Shown piece by piece: positions 8,364-17,235 of a stretch of DNA of 64,000 nt. The DNA is from Deltaproteobacteria bacterium (lineage in GTDB: Bacteria; Myxococcota_A; UBA9160; UBA4427): NCBI GenBank assembly GCA_029261855.1, contig JAJDAN010000089.1:248001-312000 (forward strand). Reading direction: 5' to 3'. The translations under genes were made by a program, and so were the position numbers. How positions within the stretch are numbered: the stretch's first letter is position 1; the number at the start of each line of letters is the position of its first letter. Below the pieces are notes generated by a model that did not search any database, was not told the DNA's origin, and saw only the letters and a program-made list of their open reading frames with translations.

Positions 8364-8786
8364 TCAGCTCGGGTTCGGTACGGCTCGCAGCAGCGTGGAC
8401 TCTTCGTGCGTCATGTCCGCCCGGATGTCCTCGCAGAAGCTGCGCAGCTCGCGCGCGATCAGGGTCGTGGGGCGATTCTCCTGCTCGAGACGACCGACCA
8501 GGAAATAGAGAAGCTCGCGCTGTTCGCAATGTTCGCGGGCCAGGCGGTCGGCGAGATCGGGGCCGCGCGTGGGGATCGCGTGCAGGATCGGACTGAGCTG
8601 CGCATCCTCGAAGCTGAGATGGGCGGCGAAGACTTCGCAGAAGGCGGTGCCGTGCTCGCGCAGCTCTTCTCCCACCTCTGTTCCACCCTTCTCGAAGCGA
8701 TCGGCGAGGGTTTCGATCTCGGCCAGCCGTTCGCGCAATCGGCCGTGGTCGTTCACGATGCGGTCCCGAACTTCCGTCTGATCCAT
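8364..8786 (-). CDS. hemerythrin-like HHE-domain protein
   Basis: A 140-residue four-helix protein with the His/Glu pattern of hemerythrin HHE domains: NDHGRLRERL in helix 1, AAHLSFEDAQL in helix 2, REHCEQRE in helix 3 and MTHEES in helix 4. It probably binds a di-iron centre and may sense or bind O2 or NO. Its presence a few kb from nitric oxide genes is suggestive only. The frame extends to 8837, but the ATG at 8786 has GGAGG 5 nt upstream and places the first ligand helix right at the N terminus, so I use it. Confidence 0.75.
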   Translation of the reverse strand: MDQTEVRDRIVNDHGRLRERLAEIETLADRFEKGGTEVGEELREHGTAFCEVFAAHLSFEDAQLSPILHAIPTRGPDLADRLAREHCEQRELLYFLVGRLEQENRPTTLIARELRSFCEDIRADMTHEESTLLRAVPNPS

Positions 8787-8942
8787 CGCAGCCTCCGGTG
8801 TCGCCAGAATGGGTTCCAGGCCATTCCATCGTCGCACCTCGGCCCAGGCTTGATGGGGGCGGCTCCTCGCTAGCTCGCGGTCATGGACGGGACGTCGGAA
8901 CGAACGAGGTAAGCTCCTGACTGCACCCCCTCGGAGTACCGA

Positions 8943-10025
8943 TTGGTCCCTTCACGTCGCCGCACCGCGCTGCTCTCGCTGCTTGCGAGCTTCCTGCTGG
9001 GTTTCGTGTCCCTTCCTGCCTCAGCCGAGGGGCCACCGGTGCTCGTCGCCGAGGCGAGACGGGTCTCCTTTCCCCTTTCGGTCGAGGCGCTCGGCACGGC
9101 GCGCGCGAACGAGTCCATCGATGTACGGCCCCAGGTGTCGGAGGTCATCACCAGGATCCACTTCGAGGAAGGCCAGCGCGTCGAGGCGGGTCAGGTGCTC
9201 GTCGACCTCGAGAACCGTGAAGCGCTCGCGGACGTCGCGGCAGGTCGCGCGAACCTCATCGACTTCGAGAACCAGCTGCGCCGCAGCCGAGAGCTGTTCG
9301 ACACCCGGGCGGTGGCCGCGTCCGAGGTAGACCAGCGCAAGGCGCAACGAGACGCCGCGCGTGCGGCGCTGGATGCCGCCGAGTCGCGCCTGTCGGAAAC
9401 TCGCGTGCGCGCACCGTTCGCCGGCCGGGTGGGGCTGCGCCGGGTGAGCCTCGGCAGTCTCGTCACTCCATCCACTGTGATCACCACCCTCGACGACACG
9501 GACACCATCAAGCTGGACTTCGACGTGCCCGAAACGGCGCTCTCGCGTCTCGAGGTGGGCCTGGACGTGAGCGCGCGCAGCGCGGCCTGGCGCGAGCAGG
9601 TCTTCGTCGGGCGCGTGGCGTCGATCGATACCCGGGTCGATCCGGTCAGTCGCAGCATCACCGTGCGCGCGCTCGTCCCCAACCCGGACGGTCTTCTGCG
9701 GCCCGGGATGTTCCTGACCGTAGCCGTCGTGCGGCAGGATGTGACGTCGCTGCTGGTGCCCGAGCAGTCTCTCGTCCCCGACCAGAGCCGACAGTTCGTC
9801 TACGTGGTGGCGGAGGACGGGCTCGTCGAGAAGCGGGAGATCCGGACCGGTCGCCGGCGACCCGGTGAGGTCGAGATCCTGACGGGACTCGAAGAAGGGG
9901 AACGTGTCGTCGCCGAGGGCACCCAGAAGGCCCGGCCGGGTTCGAAGGTGAACGTGGTTGGCGAGATCCCGGGGTCGTCGCAGGCGGCGGCTCCGGTCCC
10001 GGTCGCCCCGGCGACCGCGCCGTGA
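8943..10025 (+). CDS. RND efflux periplasmic adaptor (membrane fusion protein)
   Basis: A 360-residue adaptor that links an inner-membrane RND pump to an outer-membrane channel. A signal peptide is clear (basic start, hydrophobic core, SLPASA cleavage near residue 30). Barrel-sandwich halves flank a helical hairpin (about residues 95-150), followed by beta-barrel and membrane-proximal domains ending in GLEEGERVVAEG. The start is TTG with CGGAG about 6 nt upstream; no ATG precedes the signal peptide. The stop overlaps the permease start by 4 bp (GTGA). No outer-membrane factor gene is adjacent, so the pump probably borrows a TolC-type partner. Confidence 0.9.
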   Translation: MVPSRRRTALLSLLASFLLGFVSLPASAEGPPVLVAEARRVSFPLSVEALGTARANESIDVRPQVSEVITRIHFEEGQRVEAGQVLVDLENREALADVAAGRANLIDFENQLRRSRELFDTRAVAASEVDQRKAQRDAARAALDAAESRLSETRVRAPFAGRVGLRRVSLGSLVTPSTVITTLDDTDTIKLDFDVPETALSRLEVGLDVSARSAAWREQVFVGRVASIDTRVDPVSRSITVRALVPNPDGLLRPGMFLTVAVVRQDVTSLLVPEQSLVPDQSRQFVYVVAEDGLVEKREIRTGRRRPGEVEILTGLEEGERVVAEGTQKARPGSKVNVVGEIPGSSQAAAPVPVAPATAP

Positions 10026-13000
10026 TCCTGTCCGACTTCTCGGTGCGGCGACCCGTCTTCGCGACGGTGCTCTCGCTACTGCTCACTGTCCTGGGGCTCG
10101 CGGCCCTCTACGGCCTTCCGGTTCGCCAGTACCCGGACATCGACCCGCCCGTCGTTTCGATCTCGACCTCCTACCGCGGTGCGTCCGCCGACGTGATCGA
10201 GACGAAGATCACGCAAGTGATCGAGGACCGGATCTCCGGGCTCGAGGGGATCGAGAAGCTCACGTCCTCGAGCAGCGAAGAACGCTCGAACATTCGCGTC
10301 GAATTCGGACTCGACCGGGACGTGGACGACGCTGCGAACGACATCCGCGACCGCGTCGCCCGGGCCGCGGCCGAGCTGCCCGCCGAAGCCGATCCGCCCG
10401 AGATCGCGAAGGTCGACGACGACACACGCGCGGTGATGTACCTGAACCTCACCTCGGACCGCATGTCCAGTCTCGAGATCACCGACTACGCGGACCGCTT
10501 CCTGACCGACCGCTTCTCGACGGTGCCGGGGGTCGCGCGGGTTCGGATTTCGGGGGAGCGTCGCTACGCGATGCGGATCTGGCTGGACCGTGAGAACCTT
10601 GCTGCCCGCGGGCTCACCGTCGGGGACGTCGAGGCGGCACTGCGGTCCGAGAATGTCGAGCTTCCGGCCGGCCGCCTCGAGTCCACCGAACGGGAGTACA
10701 CGCTGCGGACCGACACGGGGTTCCGCGCCCCGGCCGAATTCGGACGCCTCGTGGTGGGGCGGGGCTCGGAAGGCCAGATGATCCACCTCGCCGAAGTCGC
10801 AGAGGTTCGCGTGGGCGCCGAGGACGACCGCAACCTCGCCCGCGCGAACGGCGTCCCCGCCGTGTCGCTCGGTATCGAGCAGCTCTCCAAAGCCAACACA
10901 CTGGACGTGTCTCGCGGCGTGCGGGATGAGATCACACGAGTCCAGGAAGCGCTCCCGGAAGGAATGACCCTCGAGGTCAACTACGACCGCGCGGACTTCA
11001 TCGGCGCCTCGATGCTGCAGGTCGTCTATGCCCTGGGCTTCGCCATCGTGCTCGTCCTGCTCGTCATCTATCTCTTCCTGGGAGACGTGCGCGCGACCCT
11101 GATCCCTGCTGTCGTCGTGCCGGTCTCGGTCATCGCGACCTTCGTCGTGATGGCGGCCTTCGACTACACGATCAATACCCTGACCCTGTTGGCCCTGGTG
11201 CTCGCCATCGGACTGGTGGTGGACGACGCCATCGTCGTCCTCGAGAACATCTACCGCCGCATCGAAGACGGACGTCCACCGCTACTCGCGGCACTCGAAG
11301 GTTCCAAGGAGATCGGCTTCGCAGTCATCGCGACGACTCTCGTGCTGGTCGCGGTGTTCGTCCCTCTTTCCTTCATCCAGGGTGACATCGGGCGGCTCTT
11401 CAACGAGTTTGGGATCACGCTGGCGACGGCGGTGATCTTCTCGAGCCTCGTCGCCCTGACCTTGTCCCCCATGATGGCTTCGAAGCTGCTTCGCCGGCAC
11501 CGCCAGGAAGGCGAGAGCAGCGAGACCGGCGCCGTGCGACGGGCCGGGCTCGCGACCCGGGTCGACGCCGCCTTCCAGCAGCTGACCCGGGGCTACCGCC
11601 AGGCGCTCGGGCCCGTGGTCGAACATCCGGGCTTCACGCTGGCACTCGCGGGTGGGGTGTCGGGCCTGGCCGTGGTGCTCTTTTCCGTGCTGCCCTCCGA
11701 ATATGCGCCCGAGGAGGATCGCGGCGTCTTCGCCGCCATGATCCGCGCGCCGGAAGGTGCGAGCCTCGAGTACACAGATCGCTATGCGCGCGAGGTCGAA
11801 GCGATCCTGGCCTCCGAGGTCGAGGACGGGCCGCTGATGCGCTTCCTGCTGCGTCTGCCCGGCAGCTTCGGGAGCGGCGGCGAGGTGAACTCCGCGCGGT
11901 TCATCGTGTTGCTCGATCCCTGGGACGAGCGTGACGAGAGCGCGCAGTCCCTGGCCAAGCGCCTGCGCGGGCGACTCGCCGAGCTGCCCGGGGTCCGCGG
12001 GATGGTCTTCCCTTCCCAGAGCCTGGGGATTCGCAGCGACGGCCGACCCGTCAAGCTCGTGATCGGCGGGCCCGACTACACACAGCTCGTCGCCTGGCGT
12101 GACGAGTTGTTGGCGGCCATCGAGGAGATGCCCGAGCTGAACAATCCCGACAGCAACTACCAGGAACGCAAGCCACGCATGACGGTGCGGGTGGACCGCG
12201 ATCGGGCATCGGCTCTCGGGGTCACGTTGGCGGACATCGGCCGCACCCTCGAGACGATGCTCGGGTCTCGCGTCGTGACGACCTACGAGGACCGGGGCCG
12301 CGAGTACGACGTCATCCTGCAGGGCCAGGCCAGCGACCGCAGCAGCCCGGACGACCTGACGAATCTGTACGTCCGGTCGGCGCAGACGGGCCTCTTGATT
12401 CCGCTGTCGAATCTCGTGACGCTGAGCGAGGAGGCGGGCCCCGAGCTCCTCAGCCGCTTCGACCGCATGCGCGCCATCACCGTGGAGGCCGCCCTGGCCG
12501 ACGGCGTGAGTCTGGGTGAGGCCGTCAGCGCCCTCGGCAAGAAGGCACAGGAGGTGCTGCCCAGCAGCGCGCGCGTGGGCTGGGACGGCGAATCGCGCGA
12601 GCTCCTCGCGTCCGGCGGCAGCCTCTACGCAACCTTCGGCCTGGCCCTGGTCATCGTCTTCCTCGTGCTCGCCGCGCAGTTCGAGAGCTTCACGCTGCCG
12701 GTGGTGATCCTGGTGACCGTGCCCCTCGCACTGACCGGAGCGCTCTTCGGTCTGTGGATCCTCGGTGGCAGCATCAACGTCTTCTCGCAGATCGGCGCGG
12801 TGCTGCTGATCGGGCTGGCCGCGAAGAACGGTGTCCTGATCGTCGAGTTCACGAACCAGCTGCGCGACCGGGGAAGCGACTTCCGGGACGCGGTCGTCGA
12901 TGGCGCCTGCATCCGTCTGCGTCCCATCGTGATGACGAGCGCCTCGACCACCTTCGGCGCTCTGCCGCTACTGCTGGCGTCCGGCCCCGGAGCCGAGACC

Positions 13001-13201
13001 CGGCAGCCGATCGGGATCGTCGTCGTCTTCGGCGTGGTGGTGTCCGCAGTTCTCACCCTCTTCGTCGTCCCCGCGCTGTACTCCCTGCTGGCACGCAATA
13101 CGAAGTCGCCGGAACACGTCGCCCGCGCCATTGCGACACTGCGGGGCGCAGAGGCCAGCCGGCCCGCTCCCGGGACCCCGGGGGTCGCCCCGAACGGCTA
13201 G
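10022..13201 (+). CDS. RND-family multidrug efflux permease (AcrB/MexF type)
   Basis: A 1059-residue proton-driven inner-membrane pump of the hydrophobe/amphiphile efflux family. Twelve membrane helices and two large periplasmic loops are visible. The helix-4 proton relay Asp pair is present (LAIGLVVDDAIVVLENIYR), and the second repeat has LIGLAAKNGVLIVEF. The GTG start overlaps the adaptor stop, so the two are co-translated. Length is typical. The drug or lipid substrate cannot be read from sequence, and no dedicated regulator is adjacent. A 149-bp gap with a palindrome separates it from the next gene. Confidence 0.95.
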   Translation: MILSDFSVRRPVFATVLSLLLTVLGLAALYGLPVRQYPDIDPPVVSISTSYRGASADVIETKITQVIEDRISGLEGIEKLTSSSSEERSNIRVEFGLDRDVDDAANDIRDRVARAAAELPAEADPPEIAKVDDDTRAVMYLNLTSDRMSSLEITDYADRFLTDRFSTVPGVARVRISGERRYAMRIWLDRENLAARGLTVGDVEAALRSENVELPAGRLESTEREYTLRTDTGFRAPAEFGRLVVGRGSEGQMIHLAEVAEVRVGAEDDRNLARANGVPAVSLGIEQLSKANTLDVSRGVRDEITRVQEALPEGMTLEVNYDRADFIGASMLQVVYALGFAIVLVLLVIYLFLGDVRATLIPAVVVPVSVIATFVVMAAFDYTINTLTLLALVLAIGLVVDDAIVVLENIYRRIEDGRPPLLAALEGSKEIGFAVIATTLVLVAVFVPLSFIQGDIGRLFNEFGITLATAVIFSSLVALTLSPMMASKLLRRHRQEGESSETGAVRRAGLATRVDAAFQQLTRGYRQALGPVVEHPGFTLALAGGVSGLAVVLFSVLPSEYAPEEDRGVFAAMIRAPEGASLEYTDRYAREVEAILASEVEDGPLMRFLLRLPGSFGSGGEVNSARFIVLLDPWDERDESAQSLAKRLRGRLAELPGVRGMVFPSQSLGIRSDGRPVKLVIGGPDYTQLVAWRDELLAAIEEMPELNNPDSNYQERKPRMTVRVDRDRASALGVTLADIGRTLETMLGSRVVTTYEDRGREYDVILQGQASDRSSPDDLTNLYVRSAQTGLLIPLSNLVTLSEEAGPELLSRFDRMRAITVEAALADGVSLGEAVSALGKKAQEVLPSSARVGWDGESRELLASGGSLYATFGLALVIVFLVLAAQFESFTLPVVILVTVPLALTGALFGLWILGGSINVFSQIGAVLLIGLAAKNGVLIVEFTNQLRDRGSDFRDAVVDGACIRLRPIVMTSASTTFGALPLLLASGPGAETRQPIGIVVVFGVVVSAVLTLFVVPALYSLLARNTKSPEHVARAIATLRGAEASRPAPGTPGVAPNG

Positions 13202-13222
13202 AATTGCACTTGCAGTGCAATT
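13202..13222. promoter_or_regulatory. perfect palindrome upstream of the Baeyer-Villiger monooxygenase
   Basis: AATTGCACT (13202-13210), a TGC centre and AGTGCAATT (13214-13222) form a perfect 9-bp inverted repeat. Both arms are AT-rich in an otherwise GC-rich gap, which looks more like a TetR-family operator than a terminator; no T-tract follows. It lies 128 nt upstream of the monooxygenase, whose operon encodes a TetR regulator, so autoregulation through this site is plausible. It starts directly after the RND permease stop codon. Confidence 0.55.
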
Positions 13223-13350
13223 GATCGGGGCGCTAGGGTACCAACCCGAGCCCGGAGCCCTGCAGGAGACCCTGTGGCGTGTTCCCGTTGCACCCCGGAT
13301 GAAGCCGAACGCCCGCGACCGGCGGCGCCGAGACGGAGGAAACGACTGAC

Positions 13351-15168
13351 ATGGCAACCGATCAGCCCGACGCGACCCAGGACCCGACGCCCTTCGATGC
13401 GGACGCCCTGCGCGCGAAGTACCGAGCGGAACGGGACAAGCGCCTCCGCGACGACGGCAACGAGCAGTACGTCGAGGTCAAGGGTCGCTTCGCCCACTAT
13501 CTCGACGACCCGTACGCCGAGCCCGGATTTTCCCGCGAGCCGCTGACGGACGAGGTCGAGGTGGTGGTCGTAGGCGGCGGCTTCGGGGGCCTGCTGGCAG
13601 GCGCGCGCCTGCGCCAGGCCGGCGTCGAGGACATCCGCATGATCGATCCGGCGGGCGACTTCGGCGGCACCTGGTACTGGAACCGCTACCCGGGCATCGC
13701 CTGCGACATCGAGTCGTACACCTACCTGCCGCTACTCGAAGAGCTCGGCTACATGCCCAAGGAGAAGTATTCCTTCGGCCCCGAGATCTTGTCCCACAGC
13801 CAGGCGATCGCGAAGAAGTTCGACCTGTATCGCGACGTCTGCTTCCAGACCCGCGTCGAAGAGCTGCGCTGGGACGACGACGACGCGCGCTGGATCATCA
13901 CGACCAACCGGGGCGACCGCATGAGGGCCCACTACGTGTGCCTCGCCACCGGTCCCCTCAATCGCCCCAAGCTGCCCGGAATCCCCGGCATCGAAGAATT
14001 CGAGGGACATTCCTTCCACGCCAGCCGCTGGGACTACGACTACACGGGCGGCGCCGCCGACGACCCGCGCCTGACGGGCCTCGCCGGCAAGCGGGTGGGC
14101 ATCATCGGTACCGGTGCAACCTCGGTGCAGTGTGTGCCTCACGTCGGTGAATGGGCCGAGCGGCTGCATGTCTTCCAGCGCACTCCGTCCTCGATCGACG
14201 TGAAGCACAACCCGCAAACGGACCCGGATTGGGCGTCCCAGCAGGGTCCCGGTTGGCACCAGGCCCGCATGGACAACTTTAACATGCTCGTGTCCGGCAT
14301 CCCCCAGCCCGAAGACCTGGTCAACGACGGCTGGACGGACCTCATCGCCAAGCTCATCGTCGGAATGACGTCCGGCCGCAACAAGGACATGTCACCCGAA
14401 GGCATCGCACAAGCCGTCGAACTCGCGGACTTCGAGAAGATGGAGGAGATCCGCGCCCGGGTAGAGGCAGTCGTCGAGGACCCCGACACCGCCGAATCCC
14501 TCAAGCCCTTCTACCGACAGTTCTGCAAGCGCCCCTGCTTCCACAACGAGTACCTCGACACCTTCAACCGACCCAACGTCGAACTCGTAGACACCAAGGG
14601 CAAGGGCGTCGAGCAGATCACCAAGAAGGGCGCCGTGGTCGACGGTGTGGAGTACGAGCTCGACTGCCTGATCTACGCCAGCGGCTTCGAGGTCGGGACC
14701 GACTATTCCCGTCGCGCCGGCTTCCAGCTGTACGGGCGCGAGGGCGAGAGTCTGAGCGACCGCTGGGACGGAGGCGTGCGAACGCTCCACGGCATGCACG
14801 TCCACGGCTTCCCGAACTGCTTCATCATGAGCAACCCCCAGGCAGGCTTCACCGCCAACTATCCCCATCTTCTCAACGAGCAGGCAAAGCACGTCGCCTA
14901 CATCATCCGCAAGGGGATCGACGACGGGATCGAAGCCGTCGAGGTCTCGACCGAAGGCGAGCAGGCCTGGATCGATCAGTGCATCGGCAAGGCCCGCAAC
15001 GCCGGCGACTTCTTCGAGAACTGCACGCCGGGCTACTACAACAACGAAGGAAAGACCGGCGAGCGCAGTGCCCAGGACGGCTTCTACGGCGGCGGGTCCA
15101 TCGAGTTCTTCCAGATCCTCGAGGCCTGGCGCAAGGCAGACGACCTCGACGGGATGGAGCGACGCTAG
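13351..15168 (+). CDS. Baeyer-Villiger flavin monooxygenase
   Basis: A 605-residue FAD/NADPH monooxygenase that inserts oxygen next to a ketone to give an ester or lactone. The FAD Rossmann motif is GGGFGG (75-80). The NADPH motif is GTGATS (253-258). The BVMO fingerprint FEGHSFHASRWD (217-228) matches F-x-G-x3-H-x3-W. FGGTWYWNRYPG and CDIESYTYLP are typical of the type I cyclohexanone/steroid monooxygenase group. About 60 N-terminal residues precede the first Rossmann fold, as in the longer BVMOs. A TetR regulator starts 4 nt after the stop. A ketone from fatty or steroid degradation is a reasonable substrate guess. Confidence 0.93.
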   Translation: MATDQPDATQDPTPFDADALRAKYRAERDKRLRDDGNEQYVEVKGRFAHYLDDPYAEPGFSREPLTDEVEVVVVGGGFGGLLAGARLRQAGVEDIRMIDPAGDFGGTWYWNRYPGIACDIESYTYLPLLEELGYMPKEKYSFGPEILSHSQAIAKKFDLYRDVCFQTRVEELRWDDDDARWIITTNRGDRMRAHYVCLATGPLNRPKLPGIPGIEEFEGHSFHASRWDYDYTGGAADDPRLTGLAGKRVGIIGTGATSVQCVPHVGEWAERLHVFQRTPSSIDVKHNPQTDPDWASQQGPGWHQARMDNFNMLVSGIPQPEDLVNDGWTDLIAKLIVGMTSGRNKDMSPEGIAQAVELADFEKMEEIRARVEAVVEDPDTAESLKPFYRQFCKRPCFHNEYLDTFNRPNVELVDTKGKGVEQITKKGAVVDGVEYELDCLIYASGFEVGTDYSRRAGFQLYGREGESLSDRWDGGVRTLHGMHVHGFPNCFIMSNPQAGFTANYPHLLNEQAKHVAYIIRKGIDDGIEAVEVSTEGEQAWIDQCIGKARNAGDFFENCTPGYYNNEGKTGERSAQDGFYGGGSIEFFQILEAWRKADDLDGMERR

Positions 15169-15172
15169 CGCC

Positions 15173-15817
15173 ATGGGACGGAGGGTTTCGGCAGCGGTCG
15201 ACGGCCGGGTGGACCGCGTCATGCGGTCGCGACTGGCCATCTGTGACGCCTGTCTGGACCTCGTCCAGGAAGGCGTCCTGCAACCCAGCGCAGACCAGAT
15301 CGCGGACCGCGCCGGGCTCTCCCGGCGCTCGATCTTCTATCACTTCAAGGACCTCGCCGAGCTCTACGACGCCGTCGCCGAGGCCGGCATCCACCGCTAT
15401 GCGCCGCTCCTGAAGGCAATCCCGAGCGAAGGGTCCGTCGCCGAGCGCGTCGAGCAGCTCGCCGAGGCCCGGTCGAAGTTCTTCGAAGCCACGGCTCCCG
15501 TCACCCGGGCCCTGACCGCCCAGGCCCTGGTGGGAGCCGCGAGCACCCAGGCGCGTCGCGTTTCGAAGGATGCACTCGACCGGCAGCGCGACGACGTCGA
15601 AAGCGTATTCGGCCCCGACCTCGCGCACCTCGACGCGAGCGCTCGCGCCGAGACCATCGAGGCGCTGTCCGCTGCCGTCAGCCCGCCGATGTGGGAGCAC
15701 CTGCGGCGCGGCCGGGGCCTGTCCATGGCCCGGGCGCGCGCGGTCCTCTCGCGCACGCTTTCCGCACTGCTGCGGGACGCAGGCGTGCGCTCGCACGGCC
15801 GAACCCCGACCGTGTGA
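15173..15817 (+). CDS. TetR-family transcriptional regulator
   Basis: A 214-residue regulator with an N-terminal helix-turn-helix (about residues 35-65: ADQIADRAGLSRRSIFYHF, then KDLAELYDAV) and a helical ligand-binding C terminus. It lies 4 nt downstream of the monooxygenase gene and is presumably co-transcribed with it. The palindrome at 13202-13222 is the natural operator candidate. ATG at 15173 is chosen; the Shine-Dalgarno is weak, in keeping with coupling to the upstream gene. A downstream ATG would leave the HTH intact, so the exact start is uncertain. Confidence 0.88.
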   Translation: MGRRVSAAVDGRVDRVMRSRLAICDACLDLVQEGVLQPSADQIADRAGLSRRSIFYHFKDLAELYDAVAEAGIHRYAPLLKAIPSEGSVAERVEQLAEARSKFFEATAPVTRALTAQALVGAASTQARRVSKDALDRQRDDVESVFGPDLAHLDASARAETIEALSAAVSPPMWEHLRRGRGLSMARARAVLSRTLSALLRDAGVRSHGRTPTV

Positions 15818-15926
15818 TCTACCACCTGGCGGCCCGAGGCTGATCCTCCCGGATCCCCGAGATGGGAACCCGACGTCCGCTTCCAGGCACTGACGATCGA
15901 CCGTCCCCAGAAACGGGAGATCCTCG

Positions 15927-16256
15927 ATGAAGACCGCCTTCCTTCTCGTCAGCGCGCTCATCGCCATCGTCGTCGTCCAGGCCTGGGCCCCGACCGCCCA
16001 CGCGGGCCGCAGCATCGTGGTGAATGGACAAGTCCTGACCGGCGAGCAGATTGCGGTGCTCGACCGCGCCACCTGCACCCACGTACCCTCGGGACGCTAT
16101 TGGCTGCTCCCGAGCGGCGCCCGGGGCTATGAGGGATACCCGGTCGTCGCCGGCTTCGTGGGCGACCAGTGCCGCGAGGTCGCGGCTACGCCCCCCCGGC
16201 GCAAGAGCCTCTCGGAGCGGGGGCTCCTCTACGGCCCGGGTGAGCTCCTCCGCTAG
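15927..16256 (+). CDS. small secreted protein of unknown function
   Basis: A 109-residue protein with a clear signal peptide (MKTAFLLVSALIAIVVVQAW, cleavage probably after AHA at about residue 26). The mature part has two cysteines (about residues 50 and 82) that could form one disulfide, a GRYWLLPSGARGYEG stretch and a basic tail. GGGAG-like sequence lies about 8 nt upstream of the ATG. I do not recognise the family. It stands alone between the TetR gene and an alpha/beta hydrolase gene on the same strand. Confidence 0.6.
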   Translation: MKTAFLLVSALIAIVVVQAWAPTAHAGRSIVVNGQVLTGEQIAVLDRATCTHVPSGRYWLLPSGARGYEGYPVVAGFVGDQCREVAATPPRRKSLSERGLLYGPGELLR

Positions 16257-16320
16257 TTCCGGGCGTTCGCGCGCGAGATTGGCCATGCTCCCGGTTCTCG
16301 AACGAGCTGGAGATGCGGGT

Positions 16321-17211
16321 ATGGAGCTGCGCGAGGTCCCGATCCACGGACACACGGTCACCTATCGGACCGCAGGAAGCGGCCCGGTCGTGTTGCTGAT
16401 CCACGGCATGGCGGGGAGCGCGACGACCTGGAAGCACGTGATGCCCGCGCTTGCCGAGAACTTCACCGTCGTCGCGCCCGACCTTCCAGGACACGGCCGC
16501 TCGGACAAGCTCGTCGGCGACCTGTCACTCGGTGCCTTCGCGAGCACGCTGCGCGACCTGCTCGTCGCGCTCGGACACGAGCGAGCCACGGTGATCGGCC
16601 AGTCCCTGGGCGGCGGCGTTGCGATGCAGCTCGCCTATCAATATCCCGAGCGCTGCGAACGTCTGGTTCTCGTGGGCAGCGGTGGGCTGGGGGCCGAGGT
16701 GAACAGTCTTCTCAAGGCGCTGTCCCTGCCGGGCAGCGCACTGGTCTTGCAGCTCGCCTGCGCGGCACCCATCCGCGATGCCATCGACGCCATCGGCCGA
16801 GCCGCTTCGGGGGTGGGGCTGCGGCCTGCTCCCGCGACCGAGGAGCTGTGGCGAAGCTACAGCTCGCTCTCCGACGAAGAGACCCGCCGAGCCTTCCTGC
16901 GAACCCTGCGGGCGGTCATCGACACCCGGGGCCAGGCGGTCAGCGCCGCCGATCGCCTGCATCTCGCCGCCGAGATGCCCACCCTGATCGTGTGGGGAGA
17001 CGCCGATCCGATCATCCCCGTCGAACACGCACACGCGGCTCACCGCGCCATCGCGGGAAGCCGACTCGAACTGTTCGAGGGAGACGGGCACTTTCCCCAC
17101 TGTGAATCCCCCGGCCGCTTCGCGGCGGTCGTGCGCGACTTCATCGAGGGCACGGTGCCAGCGCAGATCACGGTCTCGCAACACCACGTGCTGGCCCAGC
17201 AGTCCGCCTGA
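16321..17211 (+). CDS. alpha/beta hydrolase
   Basis: A 296-residue alpha/beta-fold hydrolase. The oxyanion strand LLIHGMAGS, the nucleophile elbow IGQSLGG, the acid region VWGDADPIIP and the catalytic His in GDGHFPH are all in order. This arrangement is shared by meta-cleavage product hydrolases, esterases and haloperoxidase-type enzymes, so the substrate is open; an ester released by the nearby Baeyer-Villiger enzyme would be a coherent one. The ATG at 16321 follows GGAG by 9 nt and begins just before the first strand. An in-frame ATG at 16285 is possible. Confidence 0.85.
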   Translation: MELREVPIHGHTVTYRTAGSGPVVLLIHGMAGSATTWKHVMPALAENFTVVAPDLPGHGRSDKLVGDLSLGAFASTLRDLLVALGHERATVIGQSLGGGVAMQLAYQYPERCERLVLVGSGGLGAEVNSLLKALSLPGSALVLQLACAAPIRDAIDAIGRAASGVGLRPAPATEELWRSYSSLSDEETRRAFLRTLRAVIDTRGQAVSAADRLHLAAEMPTLIVWGDADPIIPVEHAHAAHRAIAGSRLELFEGDGHFPHCESPGRFAAVVRDFIEGTVPAQITVSQHHVLAQQSA

Positions 17212-17235
17212 GGCGAACGGCACCCCAGGCCCGTC

